Shown: one piece after another, positions 1 to 11,528 of the stretch
How positions within the stretch are numbered: the first letter of the stretch is position 1
Layout: each line of letters begins with the position of its first letter
Source: Akanthomyces muscarius
Lineage: Eukaryota; Ascomycota; Sordariomycetes; Hypocreales; Cordycipitaceae
Length of the DNA stretch: 64,000 bases
Direction: 5' to 3'
Assembly (NCBI RefSeq): GCF_028009165.1
Contig: NC_079241.1
Span: 5,456,001-5,520,000, forward strand
Translations under genes and position numbers: made by a program
The notes under the pieces: model-generated
What the model was told of the DNA's origin: nothing
Database searches by the model: none
The model's input: the letters and a program-made list of their open reading frames with translations, nothing else

Positions 1-101
1 CCCTTTGCGACGACGAGGTTGCTGGCGGTGGACGAGGTCAAGGACAGGCTCAGGGAATGGGTGACGGCCGAGGGCGCCACAAGCTCCGTGTAGACCTGCA
101 T
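1..101 (-). CDS. CFT1: CFT1 (CPSF160-like mRNA cleavage/polyadenylation factor subunit), N-terminal fragment
   Basis: Only the first 33 codons are in the window; the gene continues past the left edge. The start codon is at 99-101 on the minus strand. The peptide begins MQVYTELVAPSAVTHSLSL and goes on to a NLVVAK motif, which matches the characteristic N-terminus of fungal Cft1/CPSF160. In that family this segment opens the first WD-like beta-propeller of the subunit that scaffolds cleavage and polyadenylation factor and helps recognise the poly(A) signal in the nucleus. The gene is divergent from the LMBD1-type transporter, with a shared 583-bp promoter. The assignment rests on a short but distinctive stretch. 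Confidence 0.82.
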   Translation of the reverse strand, partial: MQVYTELVAPSAVTHSLSLSLTSSTASNLVVAK

Positions 102-684
102 GGCGACCAGGTCATTCTCGCTCGCCGACCTGCGAGTCGAATTGGGGGGATTGTAATGGTTCGTCGCGCGGGTTGCGAGTTTGCGATGGGACGTCGTAAA
201 AGTACAAAGGTACAGGGCTGCAGCTAGTATGGGTGGTGGACTCGTGGTGCAGCGAGTGTGGCTGGATCTGGCTGGAGCTGAGGCTGGAGCTTCGGGTCGG
301 CAGTGGATTGATCCGCACAAGTGGCCGGCCTTAGGGGAGCTTCACAGGGCATAAGGCGCCGTTACAGCACTGAGCTAGCGCTGCTACAGCACTCTGGGGA
401 AGCTGTACCCAGCGGCTGAGACAGGAATGCTCTTCAGCATTAACAGTGCAGCACAAAGCTGTGCACTAGCGGCGCTCACTTATGCAAGTTTCAATATTCG
501 AGCTTCCTTGATTGCGTCACGAAACATCCACGACTCTCAGGCTCCCACTTTCTCATCACCACCGACCCGGCTCTTTGCTCCTCCTTTTCCAACATCAAAG
601 GAAGTTTCAACAGTCGCCGGATGCGAACAGTACTCATCACCACAAAGCACAACCTTCAGCTTCAACAGCCCCCCCGACGTCACC
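102..684. other. Divergent promoter between CFT1 and the LMBD1-type gene
   Basis: This 583-bp stretch separates two divergent start codons and should hold both promoters. The frame of the right-hand gene is open back to an ATG at 427, but that extension has no family similarity. No clear TATA box or repeat was recognised. Confidence 0.6.
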
Positions 685-2502
685 ATGATGGCGGACGCGG
701 GTCTGATCCAGACCAGCCTGATCTGGGTCGCCTATGTCTGCGCCATTGCCTTTTGCCTCGTCGCGGCCATCATCACCACCTTTACCTGGCAGACGCCGCG
801 CGAGCGCTCCGCCGTCGTCAGCTTCGTCGCCATCATCAGCCTGACGGCGCTGCTCGCCACGGTCCTCCTGCTCCCCGTCGACATTGCCCTCGTCTCGGCG
901 ACCTCGTCAGCCCGCCTCGGCCTCAAGAAGCACTGGGCCACGCCGGAGCGCGTCGCCGACATCCTCCTCTCGCTCAAGGTCCTCTACTACACGCTCTACA
1001 GCTTCGACGCGCTGCTGTGCCTGCTGCTCATCCCGTTTGCCTACTTCTGGTACGAAGAGTACGACGAGATTGAGTTTGAGGAGGAGGGCCGCACCTGGCG
1101 CTCGCGCCTCTGGGCCGCCGCCAAGTACACGCTCTTCTTCGTCGCCCTCGTCGTCGCCCTCTTCCTCATCGGCTTCTTCGTGCCCGCGGCCGGCAGCGCC
1201 GACCCCGGCAAGGACTGGAGCAAGCCCGGGTCCTACTACCGCGAGCTGCTGGCCTCGCAGAACAATGGCGAAAAGGCGCTCACCTTTGCGCTCGGCCTGC
1301 TCGTCACGCTTGGCACCCTCCTCTACGTCGTCTACACCAGCGCCGGCCTCGCCCTCATGCCCATCTCCTTCATCAAGTCGGCGCCCGCCATATCCGCGCC
1401 GCAGCTCTCCGCCACCACGGCCTCGCAGCTCGAGCAGAACCGCGAGCGCCAGCGCCAGCTCGAGATGCGCTACACCGGCCGCAACGACAGCAGCATGACG
1501 CGCAAGGACCGCCGCGAGCTCGACGCCCTCGTCCGCGAGGAACAGACGCTCGTGCGGCGTGTGCGCCTCGCCGCCGAGGCCCAGGGCGAGGGCCACAGCC
1601 GCCTCTACCACGCCTGGCTCCAGGTCTGCGCCTTTTTCCGGCCCGTCAAGATGATTGGCGGCATCCTGCTTCTCCTCTTGTCCGTCCTCGTCGCCGTCTC
1701 GATGCTCATCACCGGTATCGACAAGGCCACCCACTCGGTGTGCAAGCAGCGCTGCGGCTACGTCCTCGGCCATGTCCGCGTCTTCCAGCCCATCAACTGG
1801 ATCTTTCTCCAGACGGCGCGCGTCTTCCCCGTCGACTACGTCCTCATGGCCCTGCTCGTCCTGCACCTCTTCAGCGCCTCCATCTCGGGCATAGCCACCG
1901 TCGGCATCCGCTTCCTCTGGATCCGCATCTTCCAGATCCGCCGTGGCCGCACCGCGCCCCAGGCCCTGCTCATCGCCACCGTCATGCTCGGCCTCATCAC
2001 CCTCGCCATCAACTACGCCGTCGCCATGTTCGTCGCCCCCCAGTACGCCGCCTTTGGCACCCAGACTTTCTGCAGCCTCGAGCCCGCCCACCCGGGCCAG
2101 CCGCCCGACTGCCGCGCCAGCCCGGACAAGGTGCTCCCCTGCTCCCAGTCGGCCAAGTACCCCTATGCCGCCCGCGCGTGCACGCCCTCGGTCATGTCGA
2201 CCTTTCTCAACCGCATCACCATGACGTGGCCGTTCTTCGGCATCGTCACCTTTTGGGGCCAGTTTGCCTTTCTCGCCATCTTCCTCGTGGTGCTCGTCAC
2301 AGCCATCTTCCGCACCCCACGCGTCAACCTGGCCGAGCTGGACGAGGACGCCGAGGAGGACGAGGAGGAGAGCCTGCTGGCGGCCACTGGCCGACGCTTC
2401 GCCGCGAGCTGGGAGGATGCGCGCAACAATCCCAGCAGCAACAGTAACAATAACAACAACGGCAACAATAATAGCCGCAACTATGGCACGTCGCATGCCT
2501 AA
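685..2502 (+). CDS. LMBD1-family protein, probable lysosomal/vacuolar cobalamin transporter
   Basis: Single exon of 605 residues. The open frame begins at 427, but the ATG at 685 is preferred: it has a CACC context and gives the family N-terminus ([17 protein letters not shown]). The sequence shows about nine membrane segments. The first four residues blocks match fungal LMBD1 proteins well, including the LPVDIALVS stretch, the [14 protein letters not shown] helix and the acidic FWYEEYDE loop. A charged central loop (about residues 240-300) and an acidic, Asn-rich tail follow. In animals LMBD1 exports cobalamin from lysosomes with a partner ABC transporter; fungi carry the family although most do not use cobalamin, so the fungal substrate is uncertain. 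The length is normal for the fungal family (about 580-600). Confidence 0.9.
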   Translation: MMADAGLIQTSLIWVAYVCAIAFCLVAAIITTFTWQTPRERSAVVSFVAIISLTALLATVLLLPVDIALVSATSSARLGLKKHWATPERVADILLSLKVLYYTLYSFDALLCLLLIPFAYFWYEEYDEIEFEEEGRTWRSRLWAAAKYTLFFVALVVALFLIGFFVPAAGSADPGKDWSKPGSYYRELLASQNNGEKALTFALGLLVTLGTLLYVVYTSAGLALMPISFIKSAPAISAPQLSATTASQLEQNRERQRQLEMRYTGRNDSSMTRKDRRELDALVREEQTLVRRVRLAAEAQGEGHSRLYHAWLQVCAFFRPVKMIGGILLLLLSVLVAVSMLITGIDKATHSVCKQRCGYVLGHVRVFQPINWIFLQTARVFPVDYVLMALLVLHLFSASISGIATVGIRFLWIRIFQIRRGRTAPQALLIATVMLGLITLAINYAVAMFVAPQYAAFGTQTFCSLEPAHPGQPPDCRASPDKVLPCSQSAKYPYAARACTPSVMSTFLNRITMTWPFFGIVTFWGQFAFLAIFLVVLVTAIFRTPRVNLAELDEDAEEDEEESLLAATGRRFAASWEDARNNPSSNSNNNNNGNNNSRNYGTSHA

Positions 2503-3428
2503 AAGAAGGACGCTGTTTGCCTTTTTTTTTTCTTTACAAGGGTCTCACTCTCAGGATTTAATCAATTTGCATTATCCAACGGATTGGAAGAGGAAAGGAG
2601 AGGGGGGGCGGAAAATAAACGCAGAAAGGGTACACGAGGACAAGGGAGCGTCTGTATTATTTTATTTTGGGTGTTGAAGGAGTTGGCCGGCTTTATTTCA
2701 TGTCTTGCTCTTGTGTCGAATTCAGGGTTTCAGGTCTCTTGCATATAGGTGTTTATGAATTTCCAGCGTTTCCGAGATGTTGCTCATACGTGCGTGCCTC
2801 TCAATCGCATTAGTAGAAAAGGAGTCGTCGCAAGGCACAAATAGTACATGTAGAATAAAAAGTATTTGTGTATTTTTCTCTGGTCCGAGTCGTACCAGCT
2901 TAGCTATCCGACAAGGTAAAACAAAAAAAACAAAAACAAGAAAAAAGAAACCTAAATTTCCCTGAATTGGCGTCAAACCTCGCCATTGTCCTTTCTTTTC
3001 GGTGCCCATCTATCCTTGCCAGAAAAAGAAACATGAGAAGTCCCGACGTATAAGCAAAAAGAAACAAAAGCACAAAAGTAAAACCAAGAAGAGTAAATCG
3101 ACGCAGATGGCCTTTTTTCGAAGACGCGAATGAGAAGAAGAAACATTGGTTAGTATAACAAGACAGTTCATATATCAAAAATGTATGAAAGTGTATACGA
3201 AAAAAAACCTGTCGGCGTTTATCATGGGGACCTCGTCCACAGCATGTACATAAGCGTCGTCCAAAGAGCGCGAATGGGTATCAGGAAATATGCCGGACCA
3301 AAAACACAGAAAAAGTAAATGGCAAAAAGGTATAGGATGCTGGTTCCCGACAGGGCGAGCAACACCAAAACACTTTGCTCACAACTCAAAGCAAACAATG
3401 TGAAATGAAAGAAACTTGGGACCGGCCG
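2503..3428. other. Convergent intergenic region (3' UTRs)
   Basis: The stretch lies between two convergent genes and is rich in A and T runs. It probably contains the two 3' UTRs and polyadenylation signals. No coding sequence was recognised. Confidence 0.6.
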
Positions 3429-5484
3429 TTATTCAACTTTGACTCGTTTGGGCTCCGTCGTGGGCCCGTGGCTGCTCGCGCTCGACGTCGCGGAGCCTTC
3501 GCTCTTTCGTTTCACCGCTTCGCGGACCTTGAGGCTGTCAGGCGCACCGGCTGTCGGGGCTGTGGACGAGGCCGCCGTCGAGGCGGATGACGTGGCCAGT
3601 TGACTCTGATCCTGGGTCAAGAAGCTAGGGCCAGAGCCCACTACGGGAGTTGAGAAGTTGAGCGGACTAGGCGCGGTGTTGCTGTCGCTAGCCTTGTAGT
3701 TCCATTCTGGATAGAAGCTGCTTGGGCTGGGTAGGAATTCACCGAGGTACCTCGATGGGAGCGCAGATTGTGGTGTTTCGTTCTTGTTGGCAAGGCTGCT
3801 CCCTATTCCTTGCGGGTTTACCGGCGGTCTGGCGAATGGATTCGGCGGGCCAGTGGCTCCTGCAGACAACAGCGCAGAAGCGGACGGAGACGGCGGGGGC
3901 AGCACGATAGAGCCATGGCGCCTTTGCGTGTGTGTTGGGGTATCTGCAGGATTGCGCGGTGAGCTGGAGTCTCCGGTGACGGCGCTTCCACCTTGCTCAG
4001 AGCCTCCATCTGGGATCTGCACAGTGAGCTTGGGGCCGCGGGGTCTACCAGACAACGGGCCTCCGGTCACACTATTCGTCCGGGATGGCGGTGCAAAGGC
4101 GGCGTCGGGTAGTGAAACATTTCGTGACTTGTCCATAGAGCTATGCGAGCGTGGTAGCGGAGGTGACGTCCGTATTGGAGCACTACCGTCAACAGACTGA
4201 GACCGACTGGTAGGTTCCTCCTTGATGGTGGATTCGTCGGAATTGAACAGCCTAGAATGTTGTCCCAGAATGGAACGGTTCTCTTCTACAGGCGTGAAGA
4301 TGCTGTGTGACCTACGTTGAGGAAGCTTCTTGATGGCCGAATCTGTGTTGAGCAAAGGTGGGTAGCGGGTGTCGACTTCCGGGTGTGCGTCTTGAGAGGG
4401 CGGTGGCTGAGGGTCCATGTTGCGACGTTCTGGCGGTGGAGGAGGATGCGACATGGACGTTTGCTGTTGGATATCGGGGCGAGGAGGCATAGACATGGAC
4501 TGGGGCGGGGGTTGAGACGAGTATCCGGGCTGAGGCTGCTGAGGGTGTTGCTGAGGCGTGTACCCAGGTTGAGACTGCTGAGGCGGCGGTTGGGGCGTGT
4601 ATCCAGGTTGAGGCTGCTGCGGGTGTGGCTGAGGCGGCCGACGATCGTCACCATATGCTTGAGGCGGCGGTGGTTGATGAGCGTGCTGCGACTGTGCATG
4701 ATAATACTGGCCGCCGTGAGGGTGCATCATAGGCTGCGAGGGAGCGGCAGGTCCATTGTAGATGGGAGGTGCGGGCATGTATGTGATGCCAGGATGGGTG
4801 CCCGGCGGTGGAGGCGGGACCATGCCCGAGTGTATGCGACGGCCATCGTTTCTCGAATCTGGACGTCCCATGGGCGGCTGTGGCGAGTTACCGCGGGGAG
4901 GAAGGTGGTGACCGTGGTGCCCGGGGAAAGACGCGCCATTTGGAACAGGGGGGGAAGCTGTAGGAGTGTGGTGGCGCATTTGCGGCGGGAAGTGAGCATG
5001 CTGAGGGTGGTACTGGGGAGGCATCATCTGAGCCTCCTCGTGGCCCCTCGGGGGCGTCGCGTCGCCTTCGTCGTCGTCGTCTCCATCGTCTCCGCCGGCA
5101 AAGTCGTTTGGACCTTTGTGTTCGTTGGCAACGCCATGCTGGAAGTGGTGTCAGTCGCATGTAACACAGAAGAAGGGCAGGAAGCTGGGCTCACATATTG
5201 GTGGCGGGTAATGAGATCATGCATATCGGTCGAAGAGTACTCGTAGAGCTTCTTGTTATTACCAAAGATGAAGACGGCGACATCGACAGAGCAAAGCACG
5301 GAGAGCTCATGAGCCTTCTTGAAGAGACCGCCTTTGCGCTTCAGAAATGTTCTGTAGTGAAGCGTGTTGGTTAGCAAGGAAAGTGGAAGCTGTAGAGTTG
5401 GAGGCGGAAGCCAGGCGGGAGAGCCTACACTGAGCGGTTGCGGTCATCTTTGATGGCTTTGATTTCGATTTTTCTGCGACCCAT
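3429..5484 (-). CDS. RLM1: RLM1-type MADS-box transcription factor (MEF2 class)
   Basis: Three exons: 5484-5429, 5351-5195 and 5138-3429, giving 640 residues. Splicing at GTAGGC...CAG and GTGAGC...CAG joins the MADS box perfectly. It starts [19 protein letters not shown] and continues with [20 protein letters not shown], which is the MEF2-class rather than SRF-class form. The MADS/MEF2 region covers about residues 1-75. The rest is low complexity, with Pro/Gln tracts containing [15 protein letters not shown] repeats (about residues 190-260), Ser/Thr-Pro sites and a basic C-terminus (KRVKVE). Rlm1/RlmA proteins act downstream of the cell-wall-integrity MAP kinase and activate wall-synthesis genes. 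The very long upstream gene-free region is notable for a regulator. Confidence 0.93.
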
Positions 5485-6381
5485 GGTGGCGTTTGTCTAT
5501 GTGAAGCAGCAGGTGTGAATGGTAGGCGGCAGACACCCGGTGAGAATAGGGCCAGGCGCCGAGTTTATGTTGAGTGCTTGGCCGTGTCGCAACGGAGATA
5601 GACGGGCGTGGAGCTGGTTATAATTGGGGAGATCAGCGACGAGAGGCAATCTGCAACGGTTGGCAGACTGGATCAGGTGCGGGCGCAGCAATGACGAATC
5701 GAAGCAGTGCCAGAGCGGTGGGCAGGTGGACGAGCGACGAGTGATTGTCTTGGCTGCGGGAGGCAAACGCCTGCACGAGGAGTGGACCTATGGGCAGTCG
5801 CAAGGCTGGCCGCGCAGCCCAGGAGCTGCGGCGAGGTTGGCGGGGATCTGAGGGTGACAGACGGCGGAGACGAGGTCACGGTCGAGGTCGAGGCAAGAAG
5901 AAGAAGCGTCGAGTCGCAGCGGCAAAAGAAACAGACGCGCTGCGGCAGCGTCGAGGTCGAGGTTGGAGCGCAGGACATGTAACGGCGAAGGGGGAGGGAG
6001 GGAGGGAGAGGTGAGGTTGTGACGGGCGCAAACAAGCAGGCAGTCAGGCAGGCGACGGGGCGGCGGCCAGGCGGATCAAGAGACAAACGGAAGAGCGACA
6101 GCCGGCAGCGAACAAACGGATGAAGCTATCGCAGTTGGCCGAATAGGAAGCTTGGCCGGACGCGCGCTGGTGGTGCAGGATGATGGGGCGGGATCTGGCG
6201 TTGGAGGGTTCTAATAATAGACCTTGATCGTGTTCAGTTCATGGGAGGTTAAAAAAAAATAAAAAAGAACAAGCAGGATGGATGGGGTGGGCGGGAAGGG
6301 GAAGGGGAAGTGGGAGTTGCTCTGGATGGTTTTAGAGGGTCCTGACAGGCACCACCAGGTAGGTAGTTAGTGGTAGGTAGA

Positions 6382-6394
6382 GGGGGGGGGGGGG
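6382..6394. repeat. Poly-G run (13 nt)
   Basis: A 13-nt run of G inside the upstream region of RLM1, flanked by GT-rich sequence. It is a likely site of length variation or sequencing error. Confidence 0.85.
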
Positions 6395-6622
6395 TGTGGG
6401 CTGTGGGCTGTGGCACTTGGGGCTTAGACTGTAGTGATGAGTACCTAGTGAGTGACAAGGAGTGAGTGAAAAGCTACCGGCGTTGCAGTGGTTGAGTGGA
6501 CTGGACCGGGGCTGACGGGAGCCCCTGCAAGGCAGCGAGGATAGCAGAGTAATAGGGCAAGGTCAGCCCAGCAGCAAGTCTCCATCAGAGGTGTACTCAG
6601 CACCAGTATTGGGGAACAGGTG

Positions 6623-6678
6623 CCGCAGTCAGTGGCAGTCAGTGGCAGTCAGTGGCAGTCAGTGGCAGTCAGCGGCAG
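6623..6678. repeat. 10-bp tandem repeat (AGTGGCAGTC)
   Basis: Four exact head-to-tail copies of AGTGGCAGTC occupy 6631-6670, with degenerate partial copies on both sides (CCGCAGTC and AGCGGCAG). It is a minisatellite in the RLM1 upstream region. Confidence 0.9.
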
Positions 6679-9600
6679 AAGTGACAGAGTGGATGGACGC
6701 CAGCGACTTTGCCTTTGTTGCTTGACTGAGTGCTTGTTCGGCTTATTAGCGGGACCACTTTGTGGGTGGATTCCAGCTGGCCTGTAGCCTGCCTTGCTAA
6801 TTCCAACGTTGGCAGCAGCAGCAGCAGCAATCACGTCTGGTAGCTGAGGTCTCTTCAATTGGAACACCTGAAAACGCGCAAGCCAAGACAACAGCACGGA
6901 ATCATTCAAAACACAACAACGCACGGGATTACAAAATGCCAGATCCAAGTTGGGGGGCCGCACAAAGCGCTGTTGGCTGCGACTCAATACCTCTCACTCC
7001 TCATCACTCACCAACACGGCATGTACCATAGGTACATACAGACTGCAGTCCACACCCACCGTCCCGCGGACAATGCAGAGTGCTGCCAAACGGCCGAGCC
7101 GAGCTCCTCGTCCACTTTTCCCTCTTCTTTCTTGTGCTCTCCCTCGCGCTCTCATTCATCCACTCTCTGGATATTACAACCAAGTTCCATCACCAGACAC
7201 AAAAGAAAACGCTAGTGGGTAGGCTGCAGTGGGCTACAGGGGGTCCTCCCCGCTAAATGGCCTAAACGGACCAACTAGACCGCCCCAGCAAGCGCCCGGG
7301 GCCATGAGCCGCAGTCTCGTCAGCCACAATGGCAAGTTTAAACAACGCGATAACAGGCACCAACAAACCAGACGAGAAAGAAAAAAAAATACCGGAAGAC
7401 CGAAAGGATCCCCTCAATTGCTTTCAGCAGCAAAGTCGACACAAACAAGCCCGCCCAGGAGGAGGGGGGAAAAAGAATACGCACTCAGTTGAAAGTTGCA
7501 TGGCCTCGCACTGCATGCATACCAAGCTCGCTCGGCGTAATCTCAATCTCGTCTACTCCGTACACATCACACCTCTCATACAATGACCTTGCTCCTCACT
7601 GTTCTCTTGTTCTCGCTAGTTGACTACTGAGTGTACCCGTGTTCCTGCCACACCCACTCCTTTGTCGTCTGAGACATGCAGAGCCTTGACAAAGCAGCGA
7701 GGTATGCGACCCTGGCACTGGGTTGGCGGGGGAAAAAAATAAGCTGGTGGGTAACGGCCTCATTCCGGCTTCCTGATTTTTCCTGAGATGGGGGCAAGGG
7801 GGGGGATTCCAATATTGGCCTGCCTCTTTTGGTTTCTTCTAATCTCCAATGCACTCCCATGCGGCCATTCACATTCCCCCATCTGCGCCGAATACGGTGG
7901 TTTAGGTGGTCGGCCCTCTTCACCTGAAAAAAAGGGCTGCCAAGTTTTGCGGGCAAGCGGGTTCCCTTTATTTAAGTGGAAAGGCCAAAGGTTGCAATGA
8001 AGTGTCAGGTAGGGTAAGTTCGTTGGTTGTACAAGAAGCAATCATTCTCTTTGTTGGCCGAATACAACGAGTCTGCAGATATTGACATTCAACCAACAAT
8101 TGCTCGCCAATTGCTTGGTCCAACTCGCATCCTGGCCTCGTTTTCTTCTACCGAGTCTGTTGAAACTCTGTCGCGTGGCATGATGCCAACGTGACACAGC
8201 CGCCGTTGCAAAGAGCCCGGGCCCCCTTGCTCTGTCTCTCAGCCACTTGTCCAGGTTCATGACGCGCGGTCTTGCCGGCCCGAGGCAGTCTCTTGTTCAA
8301 AACTCTGTACGATTGACTATACATCTATGGGTAAACACGAAGAAAAAGGATCAGCCTTGTTCTTCCATACGGCTTCAGCTGCCAACTATTATGTTATGGC
8401 TTTCTCTTCGGACCAGGCCCAGGCCCAGATCTACCTAACCCACGCCTCCCACAGCCATGTGGCCGCGGTGGAGCTTCAATGCCGCACAAGACGGACCCGA
8501 GGAACTACAACCTGAATCGCGAGGCCATGTACCAGTACTAGCAGATAATCATGAGCCCGATTCATGCTGTGACGGCGACCAGCGCAACATCCAAGGCAAA
8601 GACCGGTGGTTCCCGAGACGAAAACAAAGGAAGAAGGGGTAAAGAACGAAAAGCTCGGGTGGCGGATCACTTGCACACTGGCTCTTTTGCACGCAATCTC
8701 CCATACTTTTCCCTACCGTCGCAGCACCTCGTCGACGTCGTGATGTGCTACCATTTCATGCTAGCGCCAACGCCTCACTGGCTAGTCTCCCGTTTTTTTT
8801 TCTATTCTTTTTTTTGCAAATCCCAAAAGCTTGTCCTAGCCCTGATGAGTAAAGTCTGGGGACTCGAAATTGCCATGTTAAGAAAAAAAAATAGAGCAGC
8901 GTTGACCTCGTGTGCCGGAAGCAGCAGGCGGCGATACACTGTGGCGTAGTGTTACAAGATCCGAGTGTGACCTCACTTTTTCAGCCAATTGCCGCCCGGC
9001 TTTTCCAACAAGTTCAGTCGGCCGAAAGAGCCCGTCATCCCCGTGCTGTCTTCTTCCCCTCGAAGACAATACCAGCTTCATACTCTGGACTCCTCTTTTG
9101 TCCAGAACCCGAGACAGATGCACACCATACATCTAGCCCACTGCCCTGCAGCATTTCATCTCGGTGGCACGCCTCGCTTATTAGCTTGCCGGCAGAGCTT
9201 CTAGTGACACGTCGCGCGCTAGCCCTGCGACACGGGCTGGCGGGATAAGATTAGGAACCACATGGAAGAAGCAAAAAAAGTGAAAAAGAATCAGTAATAA
9301 ATTGCAAGGGGGAACGTTTTGTTTTCAATCTGCCCCCAAGATCACCGGCGGTTTCCCTTCAACTGCTCCTCCTTTCTCCTGTCCAAACTACGCCACCCGG
9401 GGGCAAGGGAATGGTTCGTCTCAAATCTAAAGAAAGACTATTGTTTCCCGATACGGTCGCCTCCAATCGATTGCGCATTCTTCGTCCAGGTGTTGCCGCC
9501 GATTGACATTCCAGCTGGGCCATTGTTAGCCCGGAGCAGCGCCGCGACAAGATCACTATCGTACTGGGCATGCTGGTAGTCTGGTGGAGCGACCGACGCA

Positions 9601-10670
9601 AGCAAGTCATAAAGAGATGCACGCCAGTCATCTCTTCACACTCTAAAATATGCAAACGAGATTATGGCGCACTTTCGGAGATGATAACGCGCGAGACTAT
9701 TTGGCCCCCGTACTGTAGATTGGGTTGTCGTTACTTGCACGCGGCCATGGCTTCTAATTTTGGCCTCTTGCAGGGCAATCCTAGCCACAAGCCCTATCCA
9801 GCTTGCTAGTTGCTTGATTGATTTGACACCTGGTTGCCCTCGCATCAGTCGTCCGTCTCACCGGGACCAGGGGTGCCCCCGCCCATGTGTGTGAGCCAGA
9901 AACAGCGTCGCATATTACTACATTGGTTTATTGCATGCAGCCGCAGCAGCAAGGCACCTCGCCGATTCCTTTTTGCTGATGCTACCTTGATCCTCTCTTG
10001 ACTTCTAACAATAGAAACACGCAGCGGCGGGGAATGACCAGGGGCACAGTCTGTTTGTCCCCCCCGATCCCCGCAAGGGTCCTCTCATTGTTCTGCTGCT
10101 GCAGCTAGCCAGCAATCTTTCGTAGACATGCCCGATGCCATGATGGGAAAAAAGGAAGAGACTAGCAAATGCGTTTTCTCGTGATTACTGGGATAAAGGT
10201 GATAAGCGAGACGATGAAACAAGGTGCGGGGAAGAAGATACGAGACCATGGAAAATGGACAAAGTTTCAAAGTGTGGCGTCGCTTCATGGTTGACGCGTA
10301 CCCTACATCTCAGATGCCGTCTTTGTCGGGGCAGCAAAGAGACGAAAGAGCCGAGGCATTCAGTGACAAATGGAAACAAGCTATGCATGGCATCTGAGCA
10401 TCTGCTGATACATTCCCTTTTCGCGTGGTTCTCGAAACGCCGACCTTGTGGCTTCCTTTCAAGCGCAGACACTCTCATCCCCGTCGTCACACCACCTCAT
10501 CACAGACATCACCAGGTAGCCAAGACAGGCGAATGCACCCCAGTCATACCGACAAACCATTGTCTCCGGCCCACCTCACATGCAGCAGTCTCTACCAGTA
10601 ACTATTTTCATCATCATGCATGAGTTTTGGACTAGGCCTCATGGGTGTTTAGTTCCCGGAGCGCGATACC

Positions 10671-10693
10671 CGGCGGCGGCGGCGGCGGCGGCG
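10671..10693. repeat. CGG trinucleotide repeat
   Basis: About seven copies of CGG, followed 20 bp later by a short CA/CT dinucleotide tract (10713-10733). It lies in noncoding sequence. Confidence 0.85.
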
Positions 10694-11528
10694 CAGAGTT
10701 TCTAAAAATAAACCACACACACACTCTCTCTCCCGACGGGGCGGAGCATCATCATATCCAACCCCACGCTCGACGGATACATCTTATCGCCTCTTACATA
10801 GTACCTTGCTTCTCTCAGTATTACCTTGCAATTGGACCAAAGGCCTGCCATCCCACTTGACGCGTGGCTTTTCCAACACCCAGCTCTGCACAGCCTCATC
10901 AACACCAACAAACCCCCTGCGCTGCCCACCCCTTCCCGCCCCCCCTTCACCGCCATCATCAAGCCTCCTCACCTTCATGGGCAGAAGAAAGTCTTCAGCA
11001 TCGCATCATCTCATCTCAGACTTCTCCTCTTCACGGCCCCCGCTACTTCATGCATAAACCACGCTAGTTCGCCAAACGTGGCAGGGGCATGGAGAAGAAC
11101 GCGCGTTGTATTTTCGTATCCTGTTTCTCTTCGTCCCATTCGCTACGCCAAGACCTTTGCCTGCTCTGGTCACTGCGCTCCTCTAAGACGTCACGATTGT
11201 TTCTTCATGCAACGCTAGTGGCTTTCCATTCTATCTTTTTGGTGCTATGACCGTCTCGCCTTGGCCAATGTGGTGCCGCTGATTGAGAACCGCCAGCAAC
11301 ACAAACTATCATCTTCTGATGAAAAGAAAAACAGAGAAAGCAATAACCCAAGTATACTTGGTGTAGTTATCCTCGTAAACGCCATACACCATAGTCCCAA
11401 ATTCAAACAAAAAAAAACCAAAACTCCAAACCCCATATGTCATGTACACTGCTTAACCCCGAATGTATTGCGCCTCCGGTCCCTCGACCTTTGCGTTTGC
11501 CCGTTGTCGGTCCGCTATTGCAGGCTGC

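Larger units (their letters stand above)
5485..11528. other. 6-kb gene-free region upstream of RLM1 and downstream of TAF1
   Basis: No recognisable protein-coding gene was found on either strand; the open frames are short (up to about 137 codons) and lack family motifs. Read on the minus strand, the part nearest RLM1 (5485-6500) has CT-rich tracts typical of long fungal 5' leaders, for example at 5990-6012. It also contains simple repeats listed separately. It could hold a long regulated promoter, a long 5' leader with upstream ORFs, or unannotated noncoding RNA; the sequence does not decide between these. Confidence 0.55.

Noticed and set aside
907..2496. 529-codon minus-strand frame opposite the LMBD1-type gene
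   Set aside because: It is a shadow of GC-rich codons on the other strand, with low-complexity Gly/Asp/Glu composition and no family motif.
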